Positions 1 through 8,606 of a DNA stretch of 64,000 nucleotides are shown in pieces. Position 1 is the stretch's first letter; each line of letters opens with the position of its first letter. The notes under the pieces are model-generated. The model did not search any database and had not been told where the DNA came from. It was given only the letters and a program-made list of their open reading frames with translations. This DNA comes from NAT127 sp034717695 (GTDB lineage Bacteria; Pseudomonadota; Gammaproteobacteria; Pseudomonadales; Porticoccaceae), in contig JAYELS010000072.1 in the NCBI GenBank assembly GCA_034717695.1, positions 1-64,000 on the forward strand, in the 5' to 3' direction. The position numbers were made by a program, and so were the translations under genes.

Positions 1-124
1 CTTGCTGGAATTAGCGAAGGAAACATGCACCAGCAGTAGGTGAAGCATCAACCAGATAATCCGATGAGATGCCGGTCTGTCTCACTCTCATGCAAAGGCA
101 AGATCAACCATTTAATCCGCTTAC
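1..124. mobile_element. Probable terminus of an IS66-type insertion sequence
   Basis: The first ~124 bases are clearly less GC-rich than everything that follows and hold no convincing gene. Read on the minus strand inward from 124 they begin GTAAGCGG; IS66-family terminal repeats are known to start with GTAA, often GTAAGCG. Immediately after base 124 the sequence turns into well-conserved SDR coding sequence (QKIFDVSVN), and the frame of that SDR has stop codons upstream at 57-59 and 12-14. I infer that an element inserted here and that the first part of the SDR gene lies beyond the left edge or is lost. No transposase is visible, and the assignment rests on the short end motif and the composition break. 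Confidence 0.4.
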
Positions 125-578
125 CCAGAAAATCTTCGACGTCAGCGTCAATACGGGCTTCTGGCTGATGAAGGACGCCCACCCCCACCTCTGCCAGAGC
201 CCCGCCGGGCGCATCCTGTTCACCTCGTCGCTGTCCGCCGATCGCAACCACCTCCACGGCATCAGCCACTACGGCGCCGCCAAGGGGGCCATCAACGCCC
301 TGGTGCGGGGGGCGGCGGTGGAATTCGGTCGCGACGGCATCACCGTCAACGGGGTGTCCCCCGGGGGAACCCGCTCCGCCTCCCTGGAGGCCACCCTGAG
401 CGAGGAGGCCATCCGCGAGTGGGCGCGGCAGATTCCCCTCGGCCGCATCGGGGAGGGGGAGGACATCGCCCGGGCCATGCTGTTTCTCGCCTCCGACGAC
501 GCCAGCTATATCACCGGCCAGAACCTGGTGGTGGACGGCGGCCAGCTGCTGGGGCAATCCCTGAAACTGGTGGATTGA
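69..578 (+). pseudogene. Short-chain dehydrogenase/reductase, N-terminally truncated remnant
   Basis: The C-terminal ~150 residues of a classical SDR are intact. They hold the VN of the helix 4/5 region, the catalytic Ser in FTSSLS, the YGAAK catalytic Tyr/Lys pair, the PGG segment after strand 6 and a VVDGGQ C-terminus. The whole Rossmann half with the TGxxxGxG NAD(P)-binding loop, about 85 residues, is missing. An ATG at 69 opens the frame, but the first ~18 codons come from the low-GC insertion-like sequence and do not resemble an SDR. The product could not bind cofactor, so this is called a pseudogene. It points the same way as nothing nearby: the next gene, at 597-2081, is convergent. 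Confidence 0.75.
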
Positions 579-596
579 GGCGGGGCCGGAGCTCTC

Positions 597-2081
597 TCAG
601 GCAAATAACGCCCTGACCGCCGCGAGGTCCGCCTTGAGGGACGGGGTGCGGGGCAGCGCCTCGACGATCCGCAGGTGCGCGGGCAGCGCGGTGGCGGCGA
701 GGCGCTCCCGCAGGAAGGACAGCAGTTCGTCTTCCCGGGGCGCGAGGGCCCCGGCCCGCAGCTCGATGGCGGCCACCGGCACCTGGCCGAGGCGATCGTC
801 CGCCATGCCCACCACCGCCGCGTCAAGCACCGCCGGGTGCTGGCGCAGGGCGTTCACCAGGGTCTCCGGCAGAATCTTGAAGCCGCCCCGCAGGATCGCG
901 CCGTCCCCTCGCCCCTGGTGGAACACGAAGCCGTCGTCGTCGATGCGGGCGAGGTCGGTGGTGCGTATCCAGTGCTCGCCGATGGCGGGGACCCTGGCCT
1001 CCAGGTAGCCCACCGCACCGTCGGGCAACACCGCCCCGGTGTCCGGGTCCACCACCCGCACGCCGATGCCCGGCAGGGCGCGCCCCATGGCGCCGCGCTT
1101 TTGCGGGTAGAACTGCTCGTAGAGGGCGGCGCTCCAGCTGATCACGGTGCCGCAGAACTCGGTGGCACCGTAACCCCACACCGTCCTGATGCCGTACTTT
1201 TCCAGCAGGGTGGTTTCCAGTGCCTCGGGCATGGGCGCGCTGCCACCGTAGAAGTATTTCACCGAGGCGAGATCCTCCGGCGCGACCCCGGCATCGACCA
1301 CCATCTGCGCCACCGTGGGGGGGCCGCTGCAAAAACTCGGGCGGTGGCGGCGCACCGCCGCCACCCACTCCGCCACGTTGAACCTGTCCATCAGGGTCAT
1401 GTAGCGCTGGATGACGATATTGGCCACCAGGTTGCACAGGCCGCCGATACCGGCCAGGGGCCAGGTGCAGATGTCAGGGGGGCGGCTGTCGTCCATCTGC
1501 CCGGCCTTCACCGTTTCCACCGCCCGCACCAGCATGTGGGTGGGAAAGACGATGCGCTTGGGCTTGCCGGTGGTGCCACTGGAGAGAATCTCGATCGCCC
1601 CGTCCGCCACCCGGTGATAATCCCCCGCCAGTCGACAGCGGGCGGCGGAGGGGACAGGGGCGACCCGGGACTTTGCGCCGAGGTCCAGGCAAACCCCCAG
1701 GGCGCCGAGGGCTTCCACCGCCGCCCGCAGGGCCGGCGACCAGTCCTCGGCGTCCGCCACCACGGCGGCAAAGCGGGTCTCGGCCACATCCCGCGCCAGC
1801 ATGGCAGGGGACTGGAATGCGTAGATGGAGGTGTAGGAGTAGCCGCCGGCGATCAGCCCCAGCATGGCGGCGGCCTGCAGTGGCCGATTGCGGATCACCA
1901 GCCCGACGGCGGCATCCCGGGGCACGCCGGCCTCCTCCAGCAGGGCGACAATACGCCGACCGATGTCGGCGATCTCGCCCCGGGTGAATACCTGGTGCTC
2001 GCCGTAATCGAGGATCGGGGCGGAGGGATCGCCGAACAGGGCGGCGCGGAATTCCGCGACGAAGTCGCTGTTGGTGCTCAC
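597..2081 (-). CDS. AMP-binding acyl-CoA synthetase (ANL superfamily)
   Basis: A 494-residue adenylate-forming enzyme expected to activate a carboxylic acid to its CoA thioester through an acyl-AMP. The phosphate-binding loop SSGTTGKPK lies at about residues 167-175. The YGATE motif, the RTTDLARIDDDG hinge region and the C-terminal catalytic lysine (about K483, in TPSLK) are all present, so it looks active. Length is slightly below the usual 500-550. It overlaps the epimerase gene upstream by four bases (ATGA), so the two are translationally coupled at the end of the operon Rieske, FAD dehydrogenase, epimerase, ligase. The substrate is not readable; a terpenoid- or steroid-derived acid is inferred from context. 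Confidence 0.85.
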   Translation of the reverse strand: MSTNSDFVAEFRAALFGDPSAPILDYGEHQVFTRGEIADIGRRIVALLEEAGVPRDAAVGLVIRNRPLQAAAMLGLIAGGYSYTSIYAFQSPAMLARDVAETRFAAVVADAEDWSPALRAAVEALGALGVCLDLGAKSRVAPVPSAARCRLAGDYHRVADGAIEILSSGTTGKPKRIVFPTHMLVRAVETVKAGQMDDSRPPDICTWPLAGIGGLCNLVANIVIQRYMTLMDRFNVAEWVAAVRRHRPSFCSGPPTVAQMVVDAGVAPEDLASVKYFYGGSAPMPEALETTLLEKYGIRTVWGYGATEFCGTVISWSAALYEQFYPQKRGAMGRALPGIGVRVVDPDTGAVLPDGAVGYLEARVPAIGEHWIRTTDLARIDDDGFVFHQGRGDGAILRGGFKILPETLVNALRQHPAVLDAAVVGMADDRLGQVPVAAIELRAGALAPREDELLSFLRERLAATALPAHLRIVEALPRTPSLKADLAAVRALFA

Positions 2082-2983
2082 GGGGCAACCTGGCCGCGGT
2101 AGTTGGGGTGATCGATGTCATCGCGAATATCGAGGCGGGAGGGGTCCGGCCGCCAGCCCAGCTCCCGGCGGGTGCGGGGGCTGCGGGAGCGGCTGCAGCT
2201 GGCGAACGCCACCAGGGCGGCGAACTTGCCCCACAGCTCGATGGCCTCGCCGAGGCTGATGGCGCGGGTCGGCACCCCCTGGCAGTCGGCCACCGCCTCC
2301 GCCAGGCAGCGGTAATTGAGCTCCCCGGACACGGCGTGATAGAGCGCCCCGGGCTGGCCCCGGTCCACCGCCAGGGCGTATACCCGGGCGAGGTCTTCCA
2401 CATGCACATTGCTGTAGAGGTTGAGGCCCCTGCCCACATAACACACCGCGCCGGTGGCGGTCGCCGACTGGTGGAGCTGACCGATCACCGGGCAACCGCC
2501 GTTGCCCCAGATCAGCGGCGGGCGCACCACCATGGCGCGGATACCGTCCCCGGCGGCGGCGCGCACCAGGTTCTCCGTATCGAGGCGCGCGCCGATATAT
2601 TTCGACGGCACGAAGGGGTCGTCCTCGGCGAAACTGTCCTCCGACCAGTCGCCGTCGGTGCGCTGGGACAGCACCCCGGTGCCGGAGGTCATGATAAAGG
2701 TCTTGCCGCTGCCCCTGAGGCTCTCCACCATGGCGGCGATGGCCTCCCGCTCCGGGTCGAGGTTCAGTTGCGCGGCCTGAATGACCACATCGGCGCAGTT
2801 CAGCAGCGCCGCGAAGGAGCTTCCCTCGAGCAGGTCGCCGTGGACATAGCGGCAGTTGGGATTGTGGCGGGGCGGCGCCACCGGGTTGCGGGAAAACCCC
2901 GTCACCTCGTCACCCCGGGCGACGAAGTGGTCCACCAGATGGGAGCCCAGGTAGCCGGAGGCCCCGAACACCAGCACCCTCAT
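2078..2983 (-). CDS. NAD(P)-dependent epimerase/dehydratase family protein (extended SDR)
   Basis: 301 residues starting MRVLVFGASGYLGSHL, the N-terminal GxxGxxG nucleotide-binding loop of extended SDRs. A Ser/Thr-rich MTSGTG stretch and a YIGAR motif (Tyr with Arg in place of the usual Lys of YxxxK) follow, which makes catalysis by the classic triad uncertain. The start at 2983 overlaps the preceding flavoprotein gene by four bases, and the stop overlaps the ligase start by four. Family members of this kind oxidise or reduce alcohol/ketone groups, for example 3-beta-hydroxysteroid dehydrogenases. A role on a hydroxylated ring intermediate is inference from the operon. Confidence 0.8.
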   Translation of the reverse strand: MRVLVFGASGYLGSHLVDHFVARGDEVTGFSRNPVAPPRHNPNCRYVHGDLLEGSSFAALLNCADVVIQAAQLNLDPEREAIAAMVESLRGSGKTFIMTSGTGVLSQRTDGDWSEDSFAEDDPFVPSKYIGARLDTENLVRAAAGDGIRAMVVRPPLIWGNGGCPVIGQLHQSATATGAVCYVGRGLNLYSNVHVEDLARVYALAVDRGQPGALYHAVSGELNYRCLAEAVADCQGVPTRAISLGEAIELWGKFAALVAFASCSRSRSPRTRRELGWRPDPSRLDIRDDIDHPNYRGQVAP

Positions 2984-4695
2984 CCGTTCACCACCTCGCT
3001 GCCGGCGGGTGCGCTGTCCCGGGCCCCGAGGGCGCTGGCGGCGGCCCGGCGGCCGGCAAAGACACAGTCGGCGAGGGCCGAACCGCTCACGTAGAAACCC
3101 GAGGGCACACCCACGGCGGCGCGCCCGGCGGCGTACAGGCCCTCGATCCGGTGCCCGTCCCGGTCGATGACATTGCCGGTGTCCTCGTCGACCCGAAGCC
3201 CCCCCATGGGAATGGACGGCAGTGGATTGCGGGTATTGCCCACGGAAATATCCAAGGCGTAATAGGGTCCCTCGGCCAGGGGGCGCAGGTAATCGCGAAT
3301 CTTGCCGAGCTCGGCGTCCTCGCCCTTCTCCGCGTCGGCGTTGTAGCGGGCCAGGGTGGCGGCCAGGCCCGCCGCATCGATGCCGCATTTTTTAGCGAGG
3401 CCCTCGATGGTGGCCGCCTTGCGGGTGCAGCGCAACAGGTTGTGCAGCTGGTGGGCGGGCCCGGAATACTCGAAAAAGGGAATGCCCTTGGTGGTCAGGG
3501 CGCTCTTGAAGGCCTCCCGGTAGAGGGCCCGGTCGATGATCAACCAGCCCTGGCAACCGGGCTGCTGCGCCAGTTCGTGGCCGAGGCGGCCCACGTAGGC
3601 ATCCTCGGTGACGAAACGCCGGCCGTCCCGATTGACCACCATCCCCTTGACGAAGCAGTAGGGTGGGCTGATGGAGCGCCAGGCGGTCACCGAGTCCATC
3701 TTGCCGAGGTCCCCGCCCACGCTGTGGCCCAAGGCGATGCCGCTGCCGTCGCAGCCGAGGGTCCCGAGGGGCACCGCCTCCTCGTACTTGGGGGCGTAGG
3801 CCTTCACCATGTCGCGGTTGAAGGCAAAACTGCCGGTACAGAGGACCACGCCGTTGCGGGCCCGCACCAGCATGCGGCGACTGACCCGCTGCTCGAACTC
3901 GGCAATCCGGCGGGCCGCCCGCCGGGTGGTGGAGGCAAAAAATCGCTGGTAGCGATTGAAGCGCTCGATCATCCGGCGGTGCTCCCCATGGGCCCGGGTG
4001 CCCGGGTCGATCACCGCGATTTCCGCGCCCACCACCCGATTGTCCGGGGTCACCACCAGGCGGGTAACGCGGGCATGGCCGCGAAACACCACACCGAGCC
4101 TGTCGGCGGACGCCTTCAGGGTATTGAAGAACACATGGCCGGTGTATTTATCCCCCACCACCCGATGGCCGCGGGGAAAGGCCGGCACCACCTTCGCGGA
4201 ACTGGTGACCTTTTCGTTACCGGAAAAATAGATATCGTAGCCCTCCGGCGGGTAGATGCTCTTGCCGGTATAGACGCTGCTGCCGAATTGCACGCCGTGG
4301 CTTTCCAGCCAGCGCATGTTGTCGTCGCTGCTGTCGCAGAAGCGGCGCAGGGTCTCGTCCCGCACCACGTCGCCGATTTCCATTTTCAGGTAGCGGTACA
4401 TGGTGTCGGCACTGTCCTCGAGCCCGGCGGCCTTTTGATGGCGGGTGCCACCGGCGTAGACGACCCCGCCGCTCAGGGTGGTGGCGCCGCCGCCATCGAA
4501 GCGGTCGACCGCCAGCACCTCGGCGCCCCGCTCCCGGGCCTCCAGGGCGGCACTGACACCGGCACCGCCATAACCCACCACCAGCAGGTCGGTGGTCTCG
4601 TCCCAGGGATACTGGCTGGCGTCGTCGATGACCAGCGGCTGTTCGGCGTAGCTGAGGGCGACGGGATCGGCGGCCCCGCGGGGTTGTTCGGACAT
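2980..4695 (-). CDS. FAD-dependent dehydrogenase of the 3-ketosteroid delta-1-dehydrogenase / fumarate reductase type
   Basis: A 571-residue FAD_binding_2 flavoprotein. The dinucleotide loop VVGYGGAGVSAA sits near residues 39-50, followed by DRFDGGGATTLSGG, the flavin-contact region of this family. The C-terminus carries GLYAAGRAAVGVPSGFYVSGSA, which closes the FAD site. Enzymes of this class introduce double bonds next to a ketone (delta-1 or delta-4 dehydrogenation of 3-ketosteroids) or reduce enoates. It is a clear paralogue of the protein at 16052-17737, sharing long blocks such as VRDxTLRR, GYDIYxSGNE and TAWRSISPP. In both places the gene directly follows a Rieske oxygenase gene. The spacing to the Rieske gene is 21 bp and an AAGGAA ribosome site precedes the ATG. 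Confidence 0.85.
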   Translation of the reverse strand: MSEQPRGAADPVALSYAEQPLVIDDASQYPWDETTDLLVVGYGGAGVSAALEARERGAEVLAVDRFDGGGATTLSGGVVYAGGTRHQKAAGLEDSADTMYRYLKMEIGDVVRDETLRRFCDSSDDNMRWLESHGVQFGSSVYTGKSIYPPEGYDIYFSGNEKVTSSAKVVPAFPRGHRVVGDKYTGHVFFNTLKASADRLGVVFRGHARVTRLVVTPDNRVVGAEIAVIDPGTRAHGEHRRMIERFNRYQRFFASTTRRAARRIAEFEQRVSRRMLVRARNGVVLCTGSFAFNRDMVKAYAPKYEEAVPLGTLGCDGSGIALGHSVGGDLGKMDSVTAWRSISPPYCFVKGMVVNRDGRRFVTEDAYVGRLGHELAQQPGCQGWLIIDRALYREAFKSALTTKGIPFFEYSGPAHQLHNLLRCTRKAATIEGLAKKCGIDAAGLAATLARYNADAEKGEDAELGKIRDYLRPLAEGPYYALDISVGNTRNPLPSIPMGGLRVDEDTGNVIDRDGHRIEGLYAAGRAAVGVPSGFYVSGSALADCVFAGRRAAASALGARDSAPAGSEVVNG

Positions 4696-4716
4696 GGGAA
4701 TTTCCTTGGAGTCGAT

Positions 4717-6075
4717 TTATGCCAGCAGGTAATCGTTGATCACCTTGTGGAAATTGGAAATCTGCCGCTCCTGCACCGGGTTGGGCCTGAGCCCCTTGAG
4801 CCCCAGGGAGTGCATGCCCTGCTGGACGAACTCGATGTTGGTGGTGTCCTGCACCAGCAGCGAGGGAATCAGCTTGCGCTGCTCCGGGTCGCGCCAGTTG
4901 TCCAGGTGGGCGCGGCGCACGCCGGGGCATTCCCCCTCGGCCCAGCACAGCACGCTCCACATATCCAGATAGCATTTGTTGGGGTCGTCGCCCCGGGGGC
5001 GGGCGCGGAAGATCAGGCAGCCGTCGAAGCTCATCACCAGCCCGAGGTTGGGGAAGACGTTCCAGTCCACCCCCATGTCGGCCTTTTCCTGGGCGCTCAT
5101 CATCGGGAAGGGAGCGCCCACCTCGTCGGCCTTTTGCTTCATGGCGGCGATGGCGACCTCGATGTAATCGGGGAAAGGCATATCCCGGGGCAGGGTCGCC
5201 AGCGCCTCCTGGGCGGCGCGGATGGAGCGGGCGGTCATCTGCCCATTGCCGTTTTCATCCCCCACCTGCTCGTGGAACGAGTCGAGAAAGGCCGAAAACC
5301 CGGTGACCACATCCGCCGGCACGGGTTTGTTGAGGCGCCGCGACGGGGCGCCGACGGGGCGCTCGTAGAAATAGAAATGCTTGCCGTGGCGGCCCATGCC
5401 TGCGCTGGCATTTTTTTCGTCGATATTGACGATGAACTGGGGGTGGGTACCCCACACATGGTAGCTCTCCATGAAGGCTTCCTGGGCCACCTTCCAGTTG
5501 GCCTCGAGGTCGACGGTGAGCGCCCAGGCGTAGGTCATCCTGTCCAGTTGCAGGCAATCCAGGTACTTGGGTACCGGGGTGATGAAATCCTCGAAGGCCT
5601 CGCCATCGGGATCGAGGCTGACAAACACGAACCCGCCCCAGGTGGCGGTGCGCACCGCCGTCAGGGCCATATCCTCGGCAGCCATGGCGGAGCAACCCTG
5701 CCAGTCCTCGGCATCCAAAATGCGGATGTTGTCGCCGTTCAGATTCCACTGCCAGGCGTGGAAACCGCAGTGGAACTTGTTGATGCGGCCGCGCCCCTCC
5801 AGCAATTTACGGCCGCGGTGGGGACAGACGTTGTGGAAGGCGCGAATGGCGTTGTCGCCATCCCGCACCAGGATGATGGACTGGTCGGTGATGTCGTACA
5901 CACAGTAGTCGCCGGCGGCGGGAATGTCCTCCTCCCGGCAGGCCACCTGCCATACCCGGTGCCACAGTTTGCGCTTTTCCAGCTCGGCGAATTCCCGGGA
6001 GACATAGCGCTCCTGGGGAATGAAATCATCGCGCAGCTGGAACAGCCTGTCCGCTATCTCAACACGGCTCGTCAT
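4717..6075 (-). CDS. Rieske non-heme iron oxygenase, alpha subunit (copy A)
   Basis: 452 residues from the ATG at 6075. A longer frame to 6222 exists but would run into the TonB receptor gene and lacks family similarity. The Rieske [2Fe-2S] ligands are C84, H86, C103 and H106 (CPHRGRKLL and CGFH). The catalytic iron site is recognisable as NWKVAQEAFMESYHVWGTHP, with H206 and H211. It should hydroxylate or demethylate a hydrophobic ring compound using O2 and electrons from a separate reductase. All four Rieske ligands and both histidines occupy identical positions in the paralogue at 17727-19121. No reductase or ferredoxin gene accompanies it. Confidence 0.88.
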   Translation of the reverse strand: MTSRVEIADRLFQLRDDFIPQERYVSREFAELEKRKLWHRVWQVACREEDIPAAGDYCVYDITDQSIILVRDGDNAIRAFHNVCPHRGRKLLEGRGRINKFHCGFHAWQWNLNGDNIRILDAEDWQGCSAMAAEDMALTAVRTATWGGFVFVSLDPDGEAFEDFITPVPKYLDCLQLDRMTYAWALTVDLEANWKVAQEAFMESYHVWGTHPQFIVNIDEKNASAGMGRHGKHFYFYERPVGAPSRRLNKPVPADVVTGFSAFLDSFHEQVGDENGNGQMTARSIRAAQEALATLPRDMPFPDYIEVAIAAMKQKADEVGAPFPMMSAQEKADMGVDWNVFPNLGLVMSFDGCLIFRARPRGDDPNKCYLDMWSVLCWAEGECPGVRRAHLDNWRDPEQRKLIPSLLVQDTTNIEFVQQGMHSLGLKGLRPNPVQERQISNFHKVINDYLLA

Positions 6076-6145
6076 CTGTAAAACCCCCGGCCCGCTGGGC
6101 CCTGTAATGTTATCTGTGGTGGCGTCACGAACGCCCGATGCTAAC

Positions 6146-8479
6146 CTATCGACCGCCCAAGTGGTAGGCGATATCCAGCCCCCAGGTGCGCGGTTCATTG
6201 CCGATACCGAGGGCATAGCCATTGCTGCTCAGAAGCTCGATTCCGTACTCCCGGTAGCGCTCGTCGGTGAGGTTCTTGCCCCAGAGCCCAAGGCTCACCG
6301 CGTCGCTCAGGTCCCACTGGATACGGCCGTTGAAAAGCCCCTTGGCGGGGGTGTCGCTGCCTTCCAGGCGGGTGGACGCGAAGGTGACATGCTCGTCCAG
6401 CCAGGCGTAATCCAGGCGCAGGGACAGCTCGCCGGTGGCCATCGGCACCCGGTACTCCGTCCAGGCGCTCCAGGAATACTCGGGGGTGGCGATAAAGGGC
6501 TCGCTACTGCGATCCACCGGGTTGCCCTGAAAATCGAAGTCCTGGAATTTGTCGTACTCCGCGTCGGTCCAGCCGACCGTGGCGCCCAGGTCCCAGCGTT
6601 CGCTCAGCACCCCCTGAACCTCCGCCTCGATACCACGAACCTCCCCCTCCGCGGCGTTGGACACCAGGGTGGCGACGCCCCCCACCGGCACGATGGTGGA
6701 GCGCTGGATATCCTCGTAAATGGAGTGAAACAGGGCGATATTGGTGCGCAACCGGGCATCGAGGAAATCCCCCTTGAAGCCCAGCTCGTACTCCACCACT
6801 TCCTCCGGGGCGAAGGAGGCGAAGGAGGCGATGGCGCCCGCGGAATCCCGTCCAAAGGGATCGCCGCCCCGCAGATTCTGGCCGCCGCTGCGGAAACCAC
6901 TGCCGGTCTTGGCGTAGACCATTTTGCCGTCAGCCAGCTGCCAGGCCAGCATGGCCACGTAGTCCACCGAATCGTCATCGCGGCTGAAGGTGGCCTCGCA
7001 GCCCGCCTTGTCGGTGGGGTCGGCGACGCCGGTGTAGAGGGTGGGTATGGAGCACAGCAGGAAAGCACCCGTCTGGGCGTCGGCCCCGTGGTTGCGGGAC
7101 AGCAGGTCCTTGCCCTCCTCCGAGTAACGCAGGCCCAGAGTGGCGGTGAGCTGTTCGCCGAACAGGTAGTTGAGCTGGCCGAACACCGCCTTGCTGGTGT
7201 TCTCCGTGTCGCCGAACTGCGCCTGGCGGATCGGCAGGCCAAAGGCCACCCAGGCCCGGTCGCCGCCCTCCTCCTTGAAGTAATAGGCGCCGAGGGTCCA
7301 CTCCAGGCGGTCGTCGAGGGACGCCCCATTGACGTTGATTTCCCCGCTCATCATACGGTGGCCTTCCTGGCCAATGAAGATATCGAGGATCGGGTATGGG
7401 GTGCCGTCGTAGTCGCCGAAGGACTGCTCGTCGAGTTCCCGGTAGGCGACCACCGCCTTGACGGCAAGATCCTCGGCGGCGGCCCAGTTGGCGGTCAGCC
7501 CCGCACCCTGGTGCTTCCAGGCGGAGCGGGGCTTGAAGCCTTCCCGGGGCCTGTCGTAGTCGTCGCTGACATAGTCGTGGGCGCTCTCCGCGCCTCCGGA
7601 GAACACCGCCACCGGGTCGGCGCCGCCAAAGGCCGGGGCGCCGCCGTCAAAGTACGTCATCACCTGGCCCCGGGTGAGGTAATCCCCCTCCGAACGATCG
7701 AGCTTCAACAGCAAGTCGAGGCTGTCATTGGGCTTGTAGAGCAGTTTGGCGATCAGGTTGGTGTTGTCCTTCTGGCCCGCGTCGTAGCCAAACACCCGGT
7801 TGTCCTGCCAGCCGTCCCGCTTCTGGGCATCGTAGCTGAGGCGCAGGGCCAGCACATCGTCGATCAGCGGCGTGTTGACCATGAGGCTGTAGTCGCCGCG
7901 CTCGTAGTTACCGACGCTGGCGGCCACCCGCGCCTCCCGGAAGAATTCGGGATTGCGGGTATACACCTGAATGGCGCCCCCGGTGGTGTTGCGGCCAAAA
8001 AGGGTGCCCTGGGGGCCGCGCAGCACTTCCACCCGTTCGATGTCGGCGAGATTCATGTTGACCCCCACCGGCCGCGCCCAGATCACATCGTCCACGTAGA
8101 CCCCCACGGACTGGTCGAGGGTGCCTATATTGTCGTTCTGGGCCTGGCCGCGGATCGCCACCTTGAGGGTCGAATCGCTGGACGCCGAGGTGGTGAACAT
8201 CAGGTTGGGGGTGTGCAGGGACACCCCGGAAAGATCCGCAGCGCCGCTCGCCGCCAGGTCCTCGCCACTGAAACTGCTGATGGCGATGGGCACCTCCTGG
8301 ATGGATTCAGCCCGCTTACGGGCGGTGACGATGATCTCCTCCAGGGCCTGGGCTCCGGCGAGGCCAGGGGCTAGCCCCGGAAGGGCGGCGATCACCGCCG
8401 CCAGGGTGCCGGCCGCCACACCGCCACGCCGTTGAGTCAGCCGTGGAATCGTGCCCTGTCGTGCTTTCATGCTATACAT
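6146..8479 (-). CDS. TonB-dependent outer-membrane receptor
   Basis: 777 residues from the ATG at 8479 (MYSMKARQ), chosen because AGGTGG lies just upstream; an in-frame start further out at 8518 has no such site. A signal peptide with an Ala/Leu core ends near AGAQA (about residue 44). It is followed by a TonB-box-like EEIIVTARK, the plug domain with VEVLRGPQGTLFGRNTTGGAI, split by position here into RGPQGTLFGRN and TTGGAI, and a beta-barrel. The final residues are YHLGGR, not the usual terminal aromatic. It would import a bulky substrate across the outer membrane with energy from TonB. It sits between a flavin monooxygenase and a Rieske oxygenase on the same strand, so uptake of the compound they oxidise is the likely job. 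Confidence 0.9.
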   Translation of the reverse strand: MYSMKARQGTIPRLTQRRGGVAAGTLAAVIAALPGLAPGLAGAQALEEIIVTARKRAESIQEVPIAISSFSGEDLAASGAADLSGVSLHTPNLMFTTSASSDSTLKVAIRGQAQNDNIGTLDQSVGVYVDDVIWARPVGVNMNLADIERVEVLRGPQGTLFGRNTTGGAIQVYTRNPEFFREARVAASVGNYERGDYSLMVNTPLIDDVLALRLSYDAQKRDGWQDNRVFGYDAGQKDNTNLIAKLLYKPNDSLDLLLKLDRSEGDYLTRGQVMTYFDGGAPAFGGADPVAVFSGGAESAHDYVSDDYDRPREGFKPRSAWKHQGAGLTANWAAAEDLAVKAVVAYRELDEQSFGDYDGTPYPILDIFIGQEGHRMMSGEINVNGASLDDRLEWTLGAYYFKEEGGDRAWVAFGLPIRQAQFGDTENTSKAVFGQLNYLFGEQLTATLGLRYSEEGKDLLSRNHGADAQTGAFLLCSIPTLYTGVADPTDKAGCEATFSRDDDSVDYVAMLAWQLADGKMVYAKTGSGFRSGGQNLRGGDPFGRDSAGAIASFASFAPEEVVEYELGFKGDFLDARLRTNIALFHSIYEDIQRSTIVPVGGVATLVSNAAEGEVRGIEAEVQGVLSERWDLGATVGWTDAEYDKFQDFDFQGNPVDRSSEPFIATPEYSWSAWTEYRVPMATGELSLRLDYAWLDEHVTFASTRLEGSDTPAKGLFNGRIQWDLSDAVSLGLWGKNLTDERYREYGIELLSSNGYALGIGNEPRTWGLDIAYHLGGR

Positions 8480-8606
8480 ATTGCCACCTGTCGCTGTTGT
8501 TATTGGTTGTGGCGCCATCGAACCCGGCCGCCACCTGAATCGGCATCGACGTCGCTGTCGTGGGGCGCCCAGCGTCCGTCCCGGCGTTTGAAACTATCCC
8601 GCGCCC

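Noticed and set aside
3151..6081. A 976-codon open frame on the plus strand
   Set aside because: It runs antisense to the FAD dehydrogenase and Rieske genes, is rich in Gly/Ala/His/Val and has no recognisable domain. Long antisense frames are expected in such GC-rich DNA.
6076..6222. N-terminal extension of Rieske copy A to 6222
   Set aside because: It would overlap the end of the TonB receptor gene by 77 bases and has no counterpart in copy B, which begins at the equivalent of the ATG at 6075.
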